Assembly: GCF_900114135.1 (NCBI RefSeq)
Contig: NZ_FORY01000004.1
Coordinates: 1 to 64,000 of the forward strand
Source of the DNA: Celeribacter halophilus
Lineage (GTDB): Bacteria > Pseudomonadota > Alphaproteobacteria > Rhodobacterales > Rhodobacteraceae
Direction: 5' to 3'
DNA: 64,000 nt
The stretch's first letter is position 1; each line of letters opens with the position of its first letter. Shown one piece after another: positions 27,856 through 36,446 of this stretch. The notes beneath the pieces were generated by a model that was not told where the DNA came from, searched no databases, and saw only the letters and a program-made list of their open reading frames with translations. The translations under genes were made by a program, and so were the position numbers.

Positions 27856-29928
27856 ATGGGTATCAGGAGTGGAACCATGTCAAATCGAATTCTCAAAGCA
27901 TCTCCGGATCAGGTGCGTGTAAATCTGGATATTGATCAAACCGGCCTCGAAACATATGCGCGAACGGGCGATGATCTCGTCATCAATTTGAGCACAGGAG
28001 ACCAGATTACGGTCCAGGATTTCTATGTCCCTGCGTCCGACGGATCTTTGCACAGCATTGTCTATAGCAATGACATGACGGTGGAAGGCGATCCGACCGC
28101 AGCGGCGGGTCTCGGAACCGGCTTCTCCGAAGAAGGCATCGCCGTGGCCGCTCTGGGCGCTCTCGGTCTTGCTGCTCTGGCCGCAGGTGGCGGCGGAGGT
28201 GATGATGATGACGACGATGGTGGTAGTGAAGAAGCGTTCAATGTGAACGATGATGAGGATTTCGTCGATACATCTACCAATAGTGCAGAAGGCAATGTTC
28301 TTGCCAATGACACGGGTGAGGGGCTTGTCGTTACACCAGATGCTGACACCACGGAGCTTGGAGGGCAGTTCGTTCTCAGTGAAAATGGTGACTATGTATA
28401 CACAGCGCCAGCAGACTCAGAGGGAGGCGTAGACGAATTCACATATACGGTCACAGATGAAAATGGTGAGACACAAACTGGAACGGTTCAAATCTACGTT
28501 CCATCAAGTCAGGACGATAACACGTCGATTGTAACAAACTCCGATGTGGTAGACTTAGATAAGAACAATTCCTCCGCAGTCATTACTCCTCTTGATAACG
28601 ACGGTGACACTGATGGAGATGGCGTCTCGGATCAAAACCTTATCATTATGGATGCTGAGAGCGCGGACGGACAGGGTGAAGTAGAAGTTTCCGACGACGG
28701 GCAGACAGTCACGTATACACCTGACGACGGTGCCGAACCCGGTGTGCATGTCCTCACCTATACAGTCCAAGATCAAGATACTGGTGAAACGGAAACCCAA
28801 ACCATTTTCGTCAACGTCGAGAATAAAGATCCTATCGATAATGGATATGAAGCAGATGTCAGTCCTGACAGCTTAGATAACGCGATTAACGCGGATGATC
28901 TTGCATCTGACCCTGACGGCGACGATTCCGAACTGACGTTCACCGATGTGAGCGCAGAACATGGAACTGTGACACTCTCAGGTGATCGCAAAACCGTCTA
29001 TTACACGCCTGATCCCGGCTATGAAGGCGACGACACCCTGAGTTACACCGTCGAGGATGAACATGGTGCAACGCTCGAGTCAGACGTTACTGTTACTGTT
29101 GAACCGTCCTTGACTGCAGACACTGAAGAACAAGGCTTCCTTGACCCGCTTATCGGCGAAGATGGTTTGCTCGGGTTTGTCACTGCTGACGGGGCGGCGC
29201 TTGGCGACATCACCGGCTCTGAAGGTTTGCTTGGCGAACTGGTGGGGTCGTCCAGCCCCCTCAGTGATCTGAGCAACGAACTCTTGGGGCAACCGCTTCT
29301 TGGGGACGGCGTCGGAGAGGATGATGAGGATGGCATTCTGGATGGCTTGATCGGCGATGACGGCCTGCTTGGCCCTGTCACCGGAAATGAAGGTTTGCTC
29401 GGAGACATTACAGGGTCCGAAGGACTTCTCGGCGATCTTCTCCTCACTGACGGTGTGCTTGGAGCGGTCAGTGGGCATGAAGGTCTGGTTGGTGAACTGA
29501 CCGGCACAGGATTGCTCGGTGAAACAGGTGATGCTTCAGACGGGAATAGCGACGAGAGCCCGCTTGACGATCTTCTTGATGGCTTGACGGAGGGGCTGCT
29601 TGACGTTGGGCAGGGACTTCTAGACCCGATCATTGCAACAGAAGGGCTCCTTGGCGACCTGACTGGCAATGGCGAGACCCTCTTGGGTGACATCACCGGC
29701 TCCGAAGGACTTCTCGGTGACCTTGTGCTCAATGATGGAGCCCTCGGAACACTCACGGGTTCGGAAGGGCTTGTCGGTGCACTGACCGGCACAGGTCTAC
29801 TGGGCGAACCAACAGAATCCGAAAGCGATACATCCGACAGCGGTTCCACCCTTGGTCTCGACCTCCTGGACCCCGTCATGGACATCGTCAGCGACTTGAC
29901 AGGTGGGTTATTGGACGACGTGGCCTAA
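27856..29928 (+). CDS. GLLG-repeat protein 3 with prefix and Ig-like (VCBS/cadherin-like) domains
   Basis: A protein of 690 residues. The N-terminal prefix (VRVNLDIDQTGLETYARTG to TVQDFYVP) matches that of repeat protein 2. A hydrophobic Ala/Gly stretch and an acidic linker follow. Residues about 130-415 contain three tandem beta-sandwich units of the VCBS/cadherin-like type, each ending in patterns such as DEFTYTVTDENGETQTGTV and DTLSYTVEDEHGATLESDV. Such Asp-rich domains usually bind Ca2+. The last 270 residues are GLLG decapeptides arranged as two conserved modules ending in GTGLLGE. The tail is TGGLLDDVA. Either ATG 27856 (GGGGGGTGA upstream) or ATG 27877 (GGAGTGGA upstream) could be the start. 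The mixture of adhesin Ig domains with GLLG repeats supports a cell-surface role. Confidence 0.8.
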   Translation: MGIRSGTMSNRILKASPDQVRVNLDIDQTGLETYARTGDDLVINLSTGDQITVQDFYVPASDGSLHSIVYSNDMTVEGDPTAAAGLGTGFSEEGIAVAALGALGLAALAAGGGGGDDDDDDGGSEEAFNVNDDEDFVDTSTNSAEGNVLANDTGEGLVVTPDADTTELGGQFVLSENGDYVYTAPADSEGGVDEFTYTVTDENGETQTGTVQIYVPSSQDDNTSIVTNSDVVDLDKNNSSAVITPLDNDGDTDGDGVSDQNLIIMDAESADGQGEVEVSDDGQTVTYTPDDGAEPGVHVLTYTVQDQDTGETETQTIFVNVENKDPIDNGYEADVSPDSLDNAINADDLASDPDGDDSELTFTDVSAEHGTVTLSGDRKTVYYTPDPGYEGDDTLSYTVEDEHGATLESDVTVTVEPSLTADTEEQGFLDPLIGEDGLLGFVTADGAALGDITGSEGLLGELVGSSSPLSDLSNELLGQPLLGDGVGEDDEDGILDGLIGDDGLLGPVTGNEGLLGDITGSEGLLGDLLLTDGVLGAVSGHEGLVGELTGTGLLGETGDASDGNSDESPLDDLLDGLTEGLLDVGQGLLDPIIATEGLLGDLTGNGETLLGDITGSEGLLGDLVLNDGALGTLTGSEGLVGALTGTGLLGEPTESESDTSDSGSTLGLDLLDPVMDIVSDLTGGLLDDVA

Positions 29929-30288
29929 CCGGAAAATTCCGCAGTCGGGCGCAACATAGTGCCCGACTGCCTCGGAAAGGCGGTTTACCCCGCCCTTCCA
30001 CAACAAGATCGCTTTCCTGCCCCACAGGGAAGCGTAGGAGGAGTAACCTGCATTGCTTCTCCATTTGGGGTGTTGCGTTTCCATGACACCCCCCAGAGGC
30101 GGATTGTGTCACCCCCCCCCCAACCACTCACCCAGCATGGTCCGCCTCAATCCCACCCCGAGACACATGACACAAGCCATGGATGCATTCGTCTCTGTGG
30201 TCGTTTGTGCATCTTGCTTCGGGCATCAAGGGGGTCGTCTGAGGACAAAATGCCAAAGACAGGTTGAACAGGAAGCTCAAAAACAAAA
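29929..30288. other. convergent gap with a ten-C tract
   Basis: Between the convergent repeat genes 3 and 4. It contains the perfect hairpin at 29941-29970 and a run of ten C residues at about 30112-30121. I see no supported gene. Confidence 0.5.
29941..29970 (+). terminator. hairpin after repeat gene 3
   Basis: GCAGTCGGGC and GCCCGACTGC form a perfect ten-base stem with a ten-base loop, 13 bases after the stop codon. There is no T-run, so termination would be weak or factor-assisted; RNA protection is also possible. Confidence 0.55.
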
Positions 30289-30311
30289 CCACCGCGCGAA
30301 TGGCGCGGTGG
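30289..30311 (-). terminator. intrinsic terminator of repeat gene 4
   Basis: CCACCGCGC and GCGCGGTGG form a nine-base stem with a five-base loop. On the minus strand it is followed by TTTTGTTTTT. It lies just after the stop of the minus-strand repeat gene. Confidence 0.8.
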
Positions 30312-30337
30312 CTGTAATTTTGTTACTAATCAGCGAC

Positions 30338-31264
30338 TTAGGCAGCGAGTTCCTCGCCCAGACCGCCCAAGTCATCAAGTCCGCCGAGCAGACCGTCAGT
30401 CAAGCCGCCAACAGTATCAAGAACGGTGTCCACCACGTCGGTGACCGTCCCGAGAACCCCGCCAACGAGACCGGTATCCACATCACCCAGCAGCCCTTCG
30501 ACAGTGTCGAGCACGCCGTCCACGAGAGACAGATCAAGCAGATCGGTCGGGCCTCCGAGCAGCCCGTCGAGAATATCGAGGTTCAGCCCGTCGGTCAGAG
30601 TGTCGGTCAAACCCAGATCAAGCGTATCTGTAACGGTTCCCAGCACATTGCTGACAAGCGACGTATCGAGACCGCCCGTCACGGTGTCAAGCAAACCGTC
30701 AACGATCGATGTGTCGAGACCACCAGTCACAGTATCAAGCAGGCCGTCGACGATAGACGTATCAAGACCACCCGTCACTGTGTCGAGCAAACCGTCAACG
30801 ATTGATGTATCGAGCCCGCCAGCCACGGTATCGAGCAGGCCATCAACGACCGACGTATCAAGGCCACCAGTTACAGTGTCGAGAAGGCCATCGACAACCG
30901 AAGTGTCCAGACTGTCCGTGACCGTATCCAACACACCACCGAGAAGGTCGGCATCAAGCGTATCTGTCGCCAGAGACACCACATCGTTCACGAGCGATGC
31001 GTCGAGGAGGTCGAGACCGGCTGTCCCTGTCAAGCCATCGACGAGCCCGAGAGAGCCTGTCACGGTTCCGACCGTATCGGTGAGGACAGACGCATCAAGC
31101 AAGTCAAGATCCAGCGCGCCGGTCACACCCGACAACGCATCACTGACCACGTCACCTGAGAGCAGTGTCCCGACTGCGGGTGTAACGGAACCAAGAGTCG
31201 TCTGGAGTGTGCCGGGAATAGCGGCCAGTTGGTCTTTAACAAACGTCAGATTTTCAAGGGTCAT
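30338..31264 (-). CDS. GLLG-repeat protein 4 (16-residue repeat variant)
   Basis: A protein of 308 residues starting MTLENLTFVKDQLAAIPG, with AGGAGAGGGAA directly before the ATG at 31264 (the longer frame to 31303 is not needed). It has no prefix domain or signal peptide. The body consists of Asp/Leu/Val/Thr-rich repeats. In the middle they become regular 16-residue units, GLDTSVVDGLLDTVTG, repeated about six times. The tail is LGGLGEELAA. It keeps the general vocabulary of the other repeat proteins (LLD, VTG, GLL) but with a different period. It is probably exported by the type I system and is of unknown function. It is one of two repeat genes that flank the tad operon. Confidence 0.75.
   Translation of the reverse strand: MTLENLTFVKDQLAAIPGTLQTTLGSVTPAVGTLLSGDVVSDALSGVTGALDLDLLDASVLTDTVGTVTGSLGLVDGLTGTAGLDLLDASLVNDVVSLATDTLDADLLGGVLDTVTDSLDTSVVDGLLDTVTGGLDTSVVDGLLDTVAGGLDTSIVDGLLDTVTGGLDTSIVDGLLDTVTGGLDTSIVDGLLDTVTGGLDTSLVSNVLGTVTDTLDLGLTDTLTDGLNLDILDGLLGGPTDLLDLSLVDGVLDTVEGLLGDVDTGLVGGVLGTVTDVVDTVLDTVGGLTDGLLGGLDDLGGLGEELAA
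30640..30920 (-). repeat. 48-bp tandem repeats in repeat gene 4
   Basis: About six imperfect 48-bp units encode G-L-D-T-S-V/I-V-D-G-L-L-D-T-V-T/A-G. Most differences between units are synonymous, so the protein sequence is conserved while the DNA drifts. Confidence 0.85.
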
Positions 31265-31374
31265 TTCCCTCTCCTGTAGTTGGAAGTTTCCTCGCACAAC
31301 CATGTTTTAGGGCTGCACGAGGAAATCCATACATAAGGATGGGAATAAAACAACTAAAAGTTGTATTTTATATC

Positions 31375-31391
31375 AACTTAAGGATGTATCC
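31375..31391 (+). promoter_or_regulatory. candidate shared regulatory motif, copy upstream of repeat gene 4
   Basis: AACTTAAGGATGTATCC lies about 110 bases upstream of the minus-strand start at 31264. A related CATAAGGATG occurs at 31327-31343. Confidence 0.3.
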
Positions 31392-31403
31392 ACGAGGACT
31401 GCC

Positions 31404-32204
31404 TCACACGAATACAAGAGAGCCGATAGGCTTACCCTCCCGATTCATCCGGCGCAGAGCCTGATAGGTCCGGATATTTTCCTCGACCTCTTGCGGTGTC
31501 ATGTCATGCGCCAAGGTTGCGCGGGCGTCATTGTCGCGCCCGTCCAGCCCGTATACCAGCGCAAGGTTGCCCCGCACATAGGGCGCCGCCGCCGGGTCCT
31601 TGACCAATTCCTGCAAAATCGCTGTTCCACGCAAAATGTCACCGGAAATCGCCAGAGACAGGGCGTAATTGCTGCGTAGGATGAAGTTTGTCGGATAGTA
31701 GGTTAGGCCATCTTCATAGACGCCTTGCGCCTGTTTGTGGCGTGACAATGTATCCAGTGCGACCCCCTTCCCCGTCAGAGCCGACACGTTGCGCCGATCA
31801 ATGCGCAGGGCTTTGTCATAGATCTCCACCGCCTTCTCGGACTGATGCTGGGCAAGATAGACCCGCCCTAATGTCGTGAGCACCTCGGCATTATTTGGCG
31901 CAAGGTCGTGAGCCCGCAACAGAACCGCTTCGGCCCGACTGTTCTGCCCCATACCGGCGTAACTGTTGCCCGCCCCCAAAAGCGCCGGCACAGAATTCGG
32001 ATCTGTTACGAGCACTTTTTCAAACAAACGCGCGGCGGTTTCATTATCCCCCGTCTCGGACGTGGCCTGCGCCAGCCGCAGGGTTTCCGATCCTCCCGAA
32101 GTGCTGCCACCCGTTCCGGCGGGCATGCTCAAAGAACACGCGGACAGGCTTAGCGCGAACAAGACAGGGGCGAGAAGACGGGTCGTCATAAAGGAAATGC
32201 GCAA
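31404..32204 (-). CDS. tadD: TPR lipoprotein, TadD-like pilus assembly factor
   Basis: A 266-residue lipoprotein with the lipobox LSAC near residue 23, followed by TPR-type helical repeats (DPNSVPALLGAGNSYAGMG, APNNAEVLTTLGRVYL and others). TadD is an outer-membrane lipoprotein needed for Tad secretin assembly. TTG at 32204 has GGAG at a good distance; ATG 32189 is the alternative. It is the last gene of the tad operon, 60 bases after tadG. Confidence 0.75.
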   Translation of the reverse strand: MRISFMTTRLLAPVLFALSLSACSLSMPAGTGGSTSGGSETLRLAQATSETGDNETAARLFEKVLVTDPNSVPALLGAGNSYAGMGQNSRAEAVLLRAHDLAPNNAEVLTTLGRVYLAQHQSEKAVEIYDKALRIDRRNVSALTGKGVALDTLSRHKQAQGVYEDGLTYYPTNFILRSNYALSLAISGDILRGTAILQELVKDPAAAPYVRGNLALVYGLDGRDNDARATLAHDMTPQEVEENIRTYQALRRMNREGKPIGSLVFV

Positions 32205-32264
32205 AGCGATACTCCGGTCAGGTTGATCGAAAAAGAGCGTGGCGGGAAGTGGGGTGATGCAGCG

Positions 32265-34082
32265 TCATTGAACAAGTATAACCTTTCCGCAACTAACACC
32301 ATCCAATGTCAGATCTCCTTGCCCGATCCCGATGCCGAGGGTGTTGAGAAGGCTGTCTATGGTGTCATCAACGGGACCAAGAAGCTCCGTGATAAGCTGC
32401 TCCGGCACGATACCAAAAAGCCGATCCAGAAGATCGTCAACAGGTGGTAACAAAAACCCCAGAAGCGAACCAAGAAGCGAGCTACGCGCACCGATGATCA
32501 CATCCAGATCTGTCTCGGACACAAGTGAAGACACCGTTGTCCCAAGAAGGTCACCCGTGGAAATCTGTTTGCTGACTTTGTTTTTTTCATCTTCACGGGT
32601 GAAGTCGACTTGTTTTTGCTCGGCCGCGCCGACATCAATGTGTGCTTCAAGTTCCACAGAGGCAACGTGGTCACCCAATAAAAGAGATGTCGTCAATGCG
32701 GACACTTCTAGCAATGTCGTTGGCGAGAGTTCCGCACTTACCAAAGGAGTTGTTGTGTCCTCAAAATCCGGCTCAGAGAATTCACCAATAAAAACCTCTA
32801 CCAGACTTGTTCCTGCCCAGTCTTCGCTCAGACCGGTATCAAAGGACGCAATTATATCCGTATCTTCCTGCGCATTGCAGTTGAGAGCCACCAAGGATGC
32901 TGTTGCATTCGCCACTTCAACATAAACGGAGAACTCTGAAGAGACCTTGACCACTCCAGAAAGCAATGTTGGAGTAGCTATCTCCAGTTCCAGCTTCAAC
33001 CGCACCTGCGCAGTGTGAAGGGTTGCGCCGCGTGCGCCGAGCATGATCCAACCGGAATGTGCCTCCCGCTCACCGACGACCAGTTTCAAATCTGTGTTCA
33101 ATAGGTTGGGAAGACTCAGGCTTAGATTATCTATCTCGATAATCCGGTCCTTATTCACCACATCCAGCGAGGCCTTCAACAAATCCAGCGCATTGACATT
33201 GACTTCTCCAAGGATGTCCTCCAGCTGCACCGCGATATTGTCGCCATCAATTCCAATCAAATCCGACGCATTCAATGCCGTAGATGCGGTGCTATTGAGA
33301 ATTGTCGTCAAGACATCTGTCGAGTCAGTGACAACCCCCGTGTCCAGAATGGCTCCCGCAATATCCGCCAGATCAATGTCGGAGGTCAGAATTGTGTCGT
33401 AATCACCAACCGTCGCACCTATGCGGTTTCCCAAGGCATCCGAAAAGGTCAGAAGGTCAATCTGTTTATCCAGTAGGGCCTCATAATCCAGAACGTCCAA
33501 ATCAACCGTTGTGCCCAATGCGCCGCCCAAAAGCCCGTCCAGCACACTTTCTCCCGTATTGATCGACAAAAGCCGCGACCCGAGACTGAAGGATGCAAAG
33601 TCAAAACGCGCGGCTGTGGCACTGGCGGAGAGCGGCGTGCTGTCCGCATCGAGAAAACTCTTCGCAAAAAACAAGGGCGCGGAATCCGCAAGCTCGGCTT
33701 TCGCCGCATTAACATCGGCGTCCGTCAGGCTGCCTTCTGTGAACCGGTCCTCGGCAAGCACTGCACTGTCGTAATCATAGCGCCCGTAACTCAAGCCCGT
33801 CAGCGCAGCCGCCGACAGTGCATTGCCCGAAACAGTCTGCGTCACCGCCACACGCGGCGCCTCCTCCTCTTCGCTTTCGGCTTCGTCGTAGAGATTCAGA
33901 ACCGCACTGACAGCGGCCATATCCGCCTGCGTCTGGAGGGTTTTCTGCCGGAAATACAAAGAGCCAAGATCAATGCCCAAGGCCATAAACCCCACCGCCG
34001 CTGTCAGGAACAAGGCAACGATGATCACCACGGCACCGGAGTCATCCGCGTTATAACGCTGGAGAAATTGCTTAATACGCAA
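32265..34082 (-). CDS. tadG: TadG-like pilus-associated protein
   Basis: About 605 residues. The N-terminus (DDSGAVVIIVALFLTAAVGF, then MALGIDLGSLYF) is the class III signal-like membrane segment of TadG proteins, followed by the usual QKTLQTQADMAAVSA. The remaining periplasmic part is rich in Leu/Asp/Val segments such as SVLDGLLGGALGTTVDLD and LLGSLLGFLLPPVDDLLD, which echo the neighbouring repeat proteins. TTG at 34082 is chosen because AGGAG lies five bases upstream; the longer frame to 34163 runs into tadE. It overlaps tadE by 11 bases. Confidence 0.8.
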   Translation of the reverse strand: MRIKQFLQRYNADDSGAVVIIVALFLTAAVGFMALGIDLGSLYFRQKTLQTQADMAAVSAVLNLYDEAESEEEEAPRVAVTQTVSGNALSAAALTGLSYGRYDYDSAVLAEDRFTEGSLTDADVNAAKAELADSAPLFFAKSFLDADSTPLSASATAARFDFASFSLGSRLLSINTGESVLDGLLGGALGTTVDLDVLDYEALLDKQIDLLTFSDALGNRIGATVGDYDTILTSDIDLADIAGAILDTGVVTDSTDVLTTILNSTASTALNASDLIGIDGDNIAVQLEDILGEVNVNALDLLKASLDVVNKDRIIEIDNLSLSLPNLLNTDLKLVVGEREAHSGWIMLGARGATLHTAQVRLKLELEIATPTLLSGVVKVSSEFSVYVEVANATASLVALNCNAQEDTDIIASFDTGLSEDWAGTSLVEVFIGEFSEPDFEDTTTPLVSAELSPTTLLEVSALTTSLLLGDHVASVELEAHIDVGAAEQKQVDFTREDEKNKVSKQISTGDLLGTTVSSLVSETDLDVIIGARSSLLGSLLGFLLPPVDDLLDRLFGIVPEQLITELLGPVDDTIDSLLNTLGIGIGQGDLTLDGVSCGKVILVQ

Positions 34083-34518
34083 GGTAGCTCCTTCGTGTAA
34101 TATCCTCGATTCCGATGCCAAGAAAACTGTCCGCAATGGCGACAGCGGTCCCGTCGAGATCATAGGTCAGCGTGATCTGCACAGCATCGAAATCATTCGT
34201 CACGCCGCAATCGGTTTGATCCTCCGGAAAAACGCAAATTTCCGTATTGATGATGTGATCTGCGTCTAGAAAGGAAAAACGCCCCCCCGGAGAGGTAAGA
34301 AACGTTTCAGCTCGATCTTTGCGATCCGCAAAATACGGCTCACTCACAGAATAGCGTGCGGCTTCCGCCGCAATTTGCTGGAGACTGTTTGAGATGGCAA
34401 AATATTGGCCGAAGGCCACAATTCCGAAGAGCATGCTAAGCAGCAACGGCAGAACAAGTGCAAATTCCACTGCTGTTGCGCCGTCCTCTTCGCGCCAAAA
34501 CGCACGCCAGTTGAACAT
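34072..34518 (-). CDS. tadE: TadE-like minor pseudopilin
   Basis: A protein of 148 residues with the TadE N-terminus REEDGATAVEFALVLPLLL, where prepilin peptidase would cut after Gly, followed by a single hydrophobic helix and a short periplasmic domain containing two Cys. It starts within the tadC stop (TAATG). Pseudopilins of this type help to assemble the Flp fibre. Confidence 0.85.
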   Translation of the reverse strand: MFNWRAFWREEDGATAVEFALVLPLLLSMLFGIVAFGQYFAISNSLQQIAAEAARYSVSEPYFADRKDRAETFLTSPGGRFSFLDADHIINTEICVFPEDQTDCGVTNDFDAVQITLTYDLDGTAVAIADSFLGIGIEDITRRSYLAY

Positions 34519-35483
34519 TATTGCGATCCCCCGATCATTAAGTTATCCAGAATACTCAATGCCGCCGGACCGATCAGAACGATGAAGAGCGCGGGCATGA
34601 TAAAAAGAATGAGCGGAACAGTCATAAGCGCAGGCAGACGGCCTGCCTGTTCTTCCAACCGCAATAACCGCTGCGCACGCGAATCCAGCATCAACGACCG
34701 CAGTGCCGCCCGAAACGGCGTGCCGTAGCGGGCCGATTGCACCATGGCATTAGCAAAAACCGAAATTTCCGGCAGGGGAAGGCGCTCTTCAAAATTACGC
34801 CATGCCTGATCCCGCTCCGGCAGAACCCCGAGTTCGATGACCAATTGCTGCATTTCCACAGCCAGATCCGGACAGGTCGCATAGACCTCCCGCGCCACGC
34901 GTTTGAGCGCCGGCATCGGGCCCAGTCCGGCTTCGCTGGCGATCACCAGCAATTCCAACATGTCCGGAAAGCCCCGCCGCACACTGTCGAGACGTTTCTT
35001 CTTTCTCCGCGACAGGATCGCATCAGGCGCGCGCGACAGAGCCAATGCAGTGGCGGCGACAATCGTGATCACTTTCAACGGGCTCACCGTGTCGTCCCTA
35101 TTGAGGACCAGCCACAGAAGGGCAACAAGACCACCGGCAGCCGGCAGAACCAGCTTCAGAAACGCATAGACAATATGAGCGTCCCGACTGCGTATACCGG
35201 CAGCTTTCAACAGCGCTGCGGACGCCTCTGCCTCGCCCCCTTTGACGATGGAAACCCGTTCGGCAGTCAACGCCGCCACACGGGTGATACCCTGTGCAAG
35301 ACGCGCAGTTACGGAAGGCTGAATTGCAAATGGTCTCCCGCCGGAGGCTTGGCGCGAGATGCTACGCGCCAAACGGGACCGACGCGCCCGCTGATCCATC
35401 ACCCCCATGAACAAAAACTGTAGGAGGCTGAGGCCCAGAACAATCAGGAGGATGACACCGATCTTTGCCATATCAAACATCAA
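34518..35483 (-). CDS. tadC: TadC inner-membrane platform protein
   Basis: A protein of 321 residues with a type II secretion F domain: hydrophobic segments at the N-terminus (GVILLIVLGLSLLQFLFMG), middle and C-terminus, and a cytoplasmic LLVIASEAGLGPMPAL region near 180. It forms the assembly platform together with TadB. It overlaps tadB by 11 bases and tadE by one. Confidence 0.88.
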   Translation of the reverse strand: MMFDMAKIGVILLIVLGLSLLQFLFMGVMDQRARRSRLARSISRQASGGRPFAIQPSVTARLAQGITRVAALTAERVSIVKGGEAEASAALLKAAGIRSRDAHIVYAFLKLVLPAAGGLVALLWLVLNRDDTVSPLKVITIVAATALALSRAPDAILSRRKKKRLDSVRRGFPDMLELLVIASEAGLGPMPALKRVAREVYATCPDLAVEMQQLVIELGVLPERDQAWRNFEERLPLPEISVFANAMVQSARYGTPFRAALRSLMLDSRAQRLLRLEEQAGRLPALMTVPLILFIMPALFIVLIGPAALSILDNLMIGGSQ

Positions 35484-36444
35484 TCCGTGAGAGTTTATAC
35501 ATGCTGTAGATGCCCAAAGAGAGGCTTAGAACTCCGGCAAGCGTCATCAGATGCCCACGCGGATCCTCGATCAACGGGCTGAGATAACCCGGATTGAGGA
35601 CGAAGAGGATCAAGCCAATTCCAAAGGGCAGCCCCGACAGGATCATCGCGCTGACTCGTGTCTCGGCGGACAGAGCGGCGGCTTTCTTTCGCAGCTTGCG
35701 CCGGTCGCGCAAAAGCTCTGCAAGGTTTTCGAGCGTCTCCACCAGATTACCGCCGGTTTCGGCCTGAAGGCTGGTCGCCACAGCGATAAACCGCGCCTCC
35801 GGTGTCGCGATCCGGTCTGCCATACCCGAGAGTGCTTCGTTCAACGGCAGCCCCACACGATGCTCGTCCCGACAGCGCAGAAATTCCTCCCGCGCAATTC
35901 CCGATGAGTGGCTGGCCACAAGTCCGAGGGACTCGCCGAGCGGCTGACCCGCCCGCAGACCGCGGGCGAACACATCAAGGCAATCAGGGAGCGCTTCGGT
36001 GAACTGACGCACCCGCCGGCCTTTCAACAGATCAAGAAAGAGATTGACCATCATCCAGCCGCCACCAATCGCGACCAAAACTCTCAAAGGCATGGCCAGA
36101 GATGTCATAAAGGTAAGGCCCAGCCCGATCCCGATGGCCATGATCCCCATAGAGAGCAGGACCGAAGCGGGTGTCATGGACAGACCTGCCTCGCGGACCC
36201 GTTGTTCCAGAAGCCCCCGCACACCGCCGCGCCTCTGTTTCATAGCTGCGCGTGTGGCATTGCGGGCCGTTTCGGCGACCCGTTGGCGCACCAGTTCGGG
36301 CGTGGTTTTGGACTGATCTGCCGAGTAACGGACAAGCCGCGCGCGCCGGATGCGCCGTGCGCGGTCATATAAGATCAGGCTAACCGCGCCGAAGGCAACG
36401 CAGGCCGTAAAGATCATAATAAAGGCCGACACAGTTCCGACCAT
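35473..36444 (-). CDS. tadB: TadB inner-membrane platform protein
   Basis: A protein of 323 residues, also of the type II secretion F family. The conserved cytoplasmic stretch is DVFARGLRAGQPLGESLGLV near residue 165, and several membrane helices are present, including the C-terminal VLSLSLGIYSMYKL. It pairs with TadC at the base of the Flp pilus. It lies two bases downstream of the ATPase gene. Confidence 0.88.
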   Translation of the reverse strand: MVGTVSAFIMIFTACVAFGAVSLILYDRARRIRRARLVRYSADQSKTTPELVRQRVAETARNATRAAMKQRRGGVRGLLEQRVREAGLSMTPASVLLSMGIMAIGIGLGLTFMTSLAMPLRVLVAIGGGWMMVNLFLDLLKGRRVRQFTEALPDCLDVFARGLRAGQPLGESLGLVASHSSGIAREEFLRCRDEHRVGLPLNEALSGMADRIATPEARFIAVATSLQAETGGNLVETLENLAELLRDRRKLRKKAAALSAETRVSAMILSGLPFGIGLILFVLNPGYLSPLIEDPRGHLMTLAGVLSLSLGIYSMYKLSRIDV

Positions 36445-36446
36445 AA

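Noticed and set aside
30640-30920. CRISPR array
   Set aside because: The 48-bp repeats are in frame within a coding gene with no unique spacers between them.
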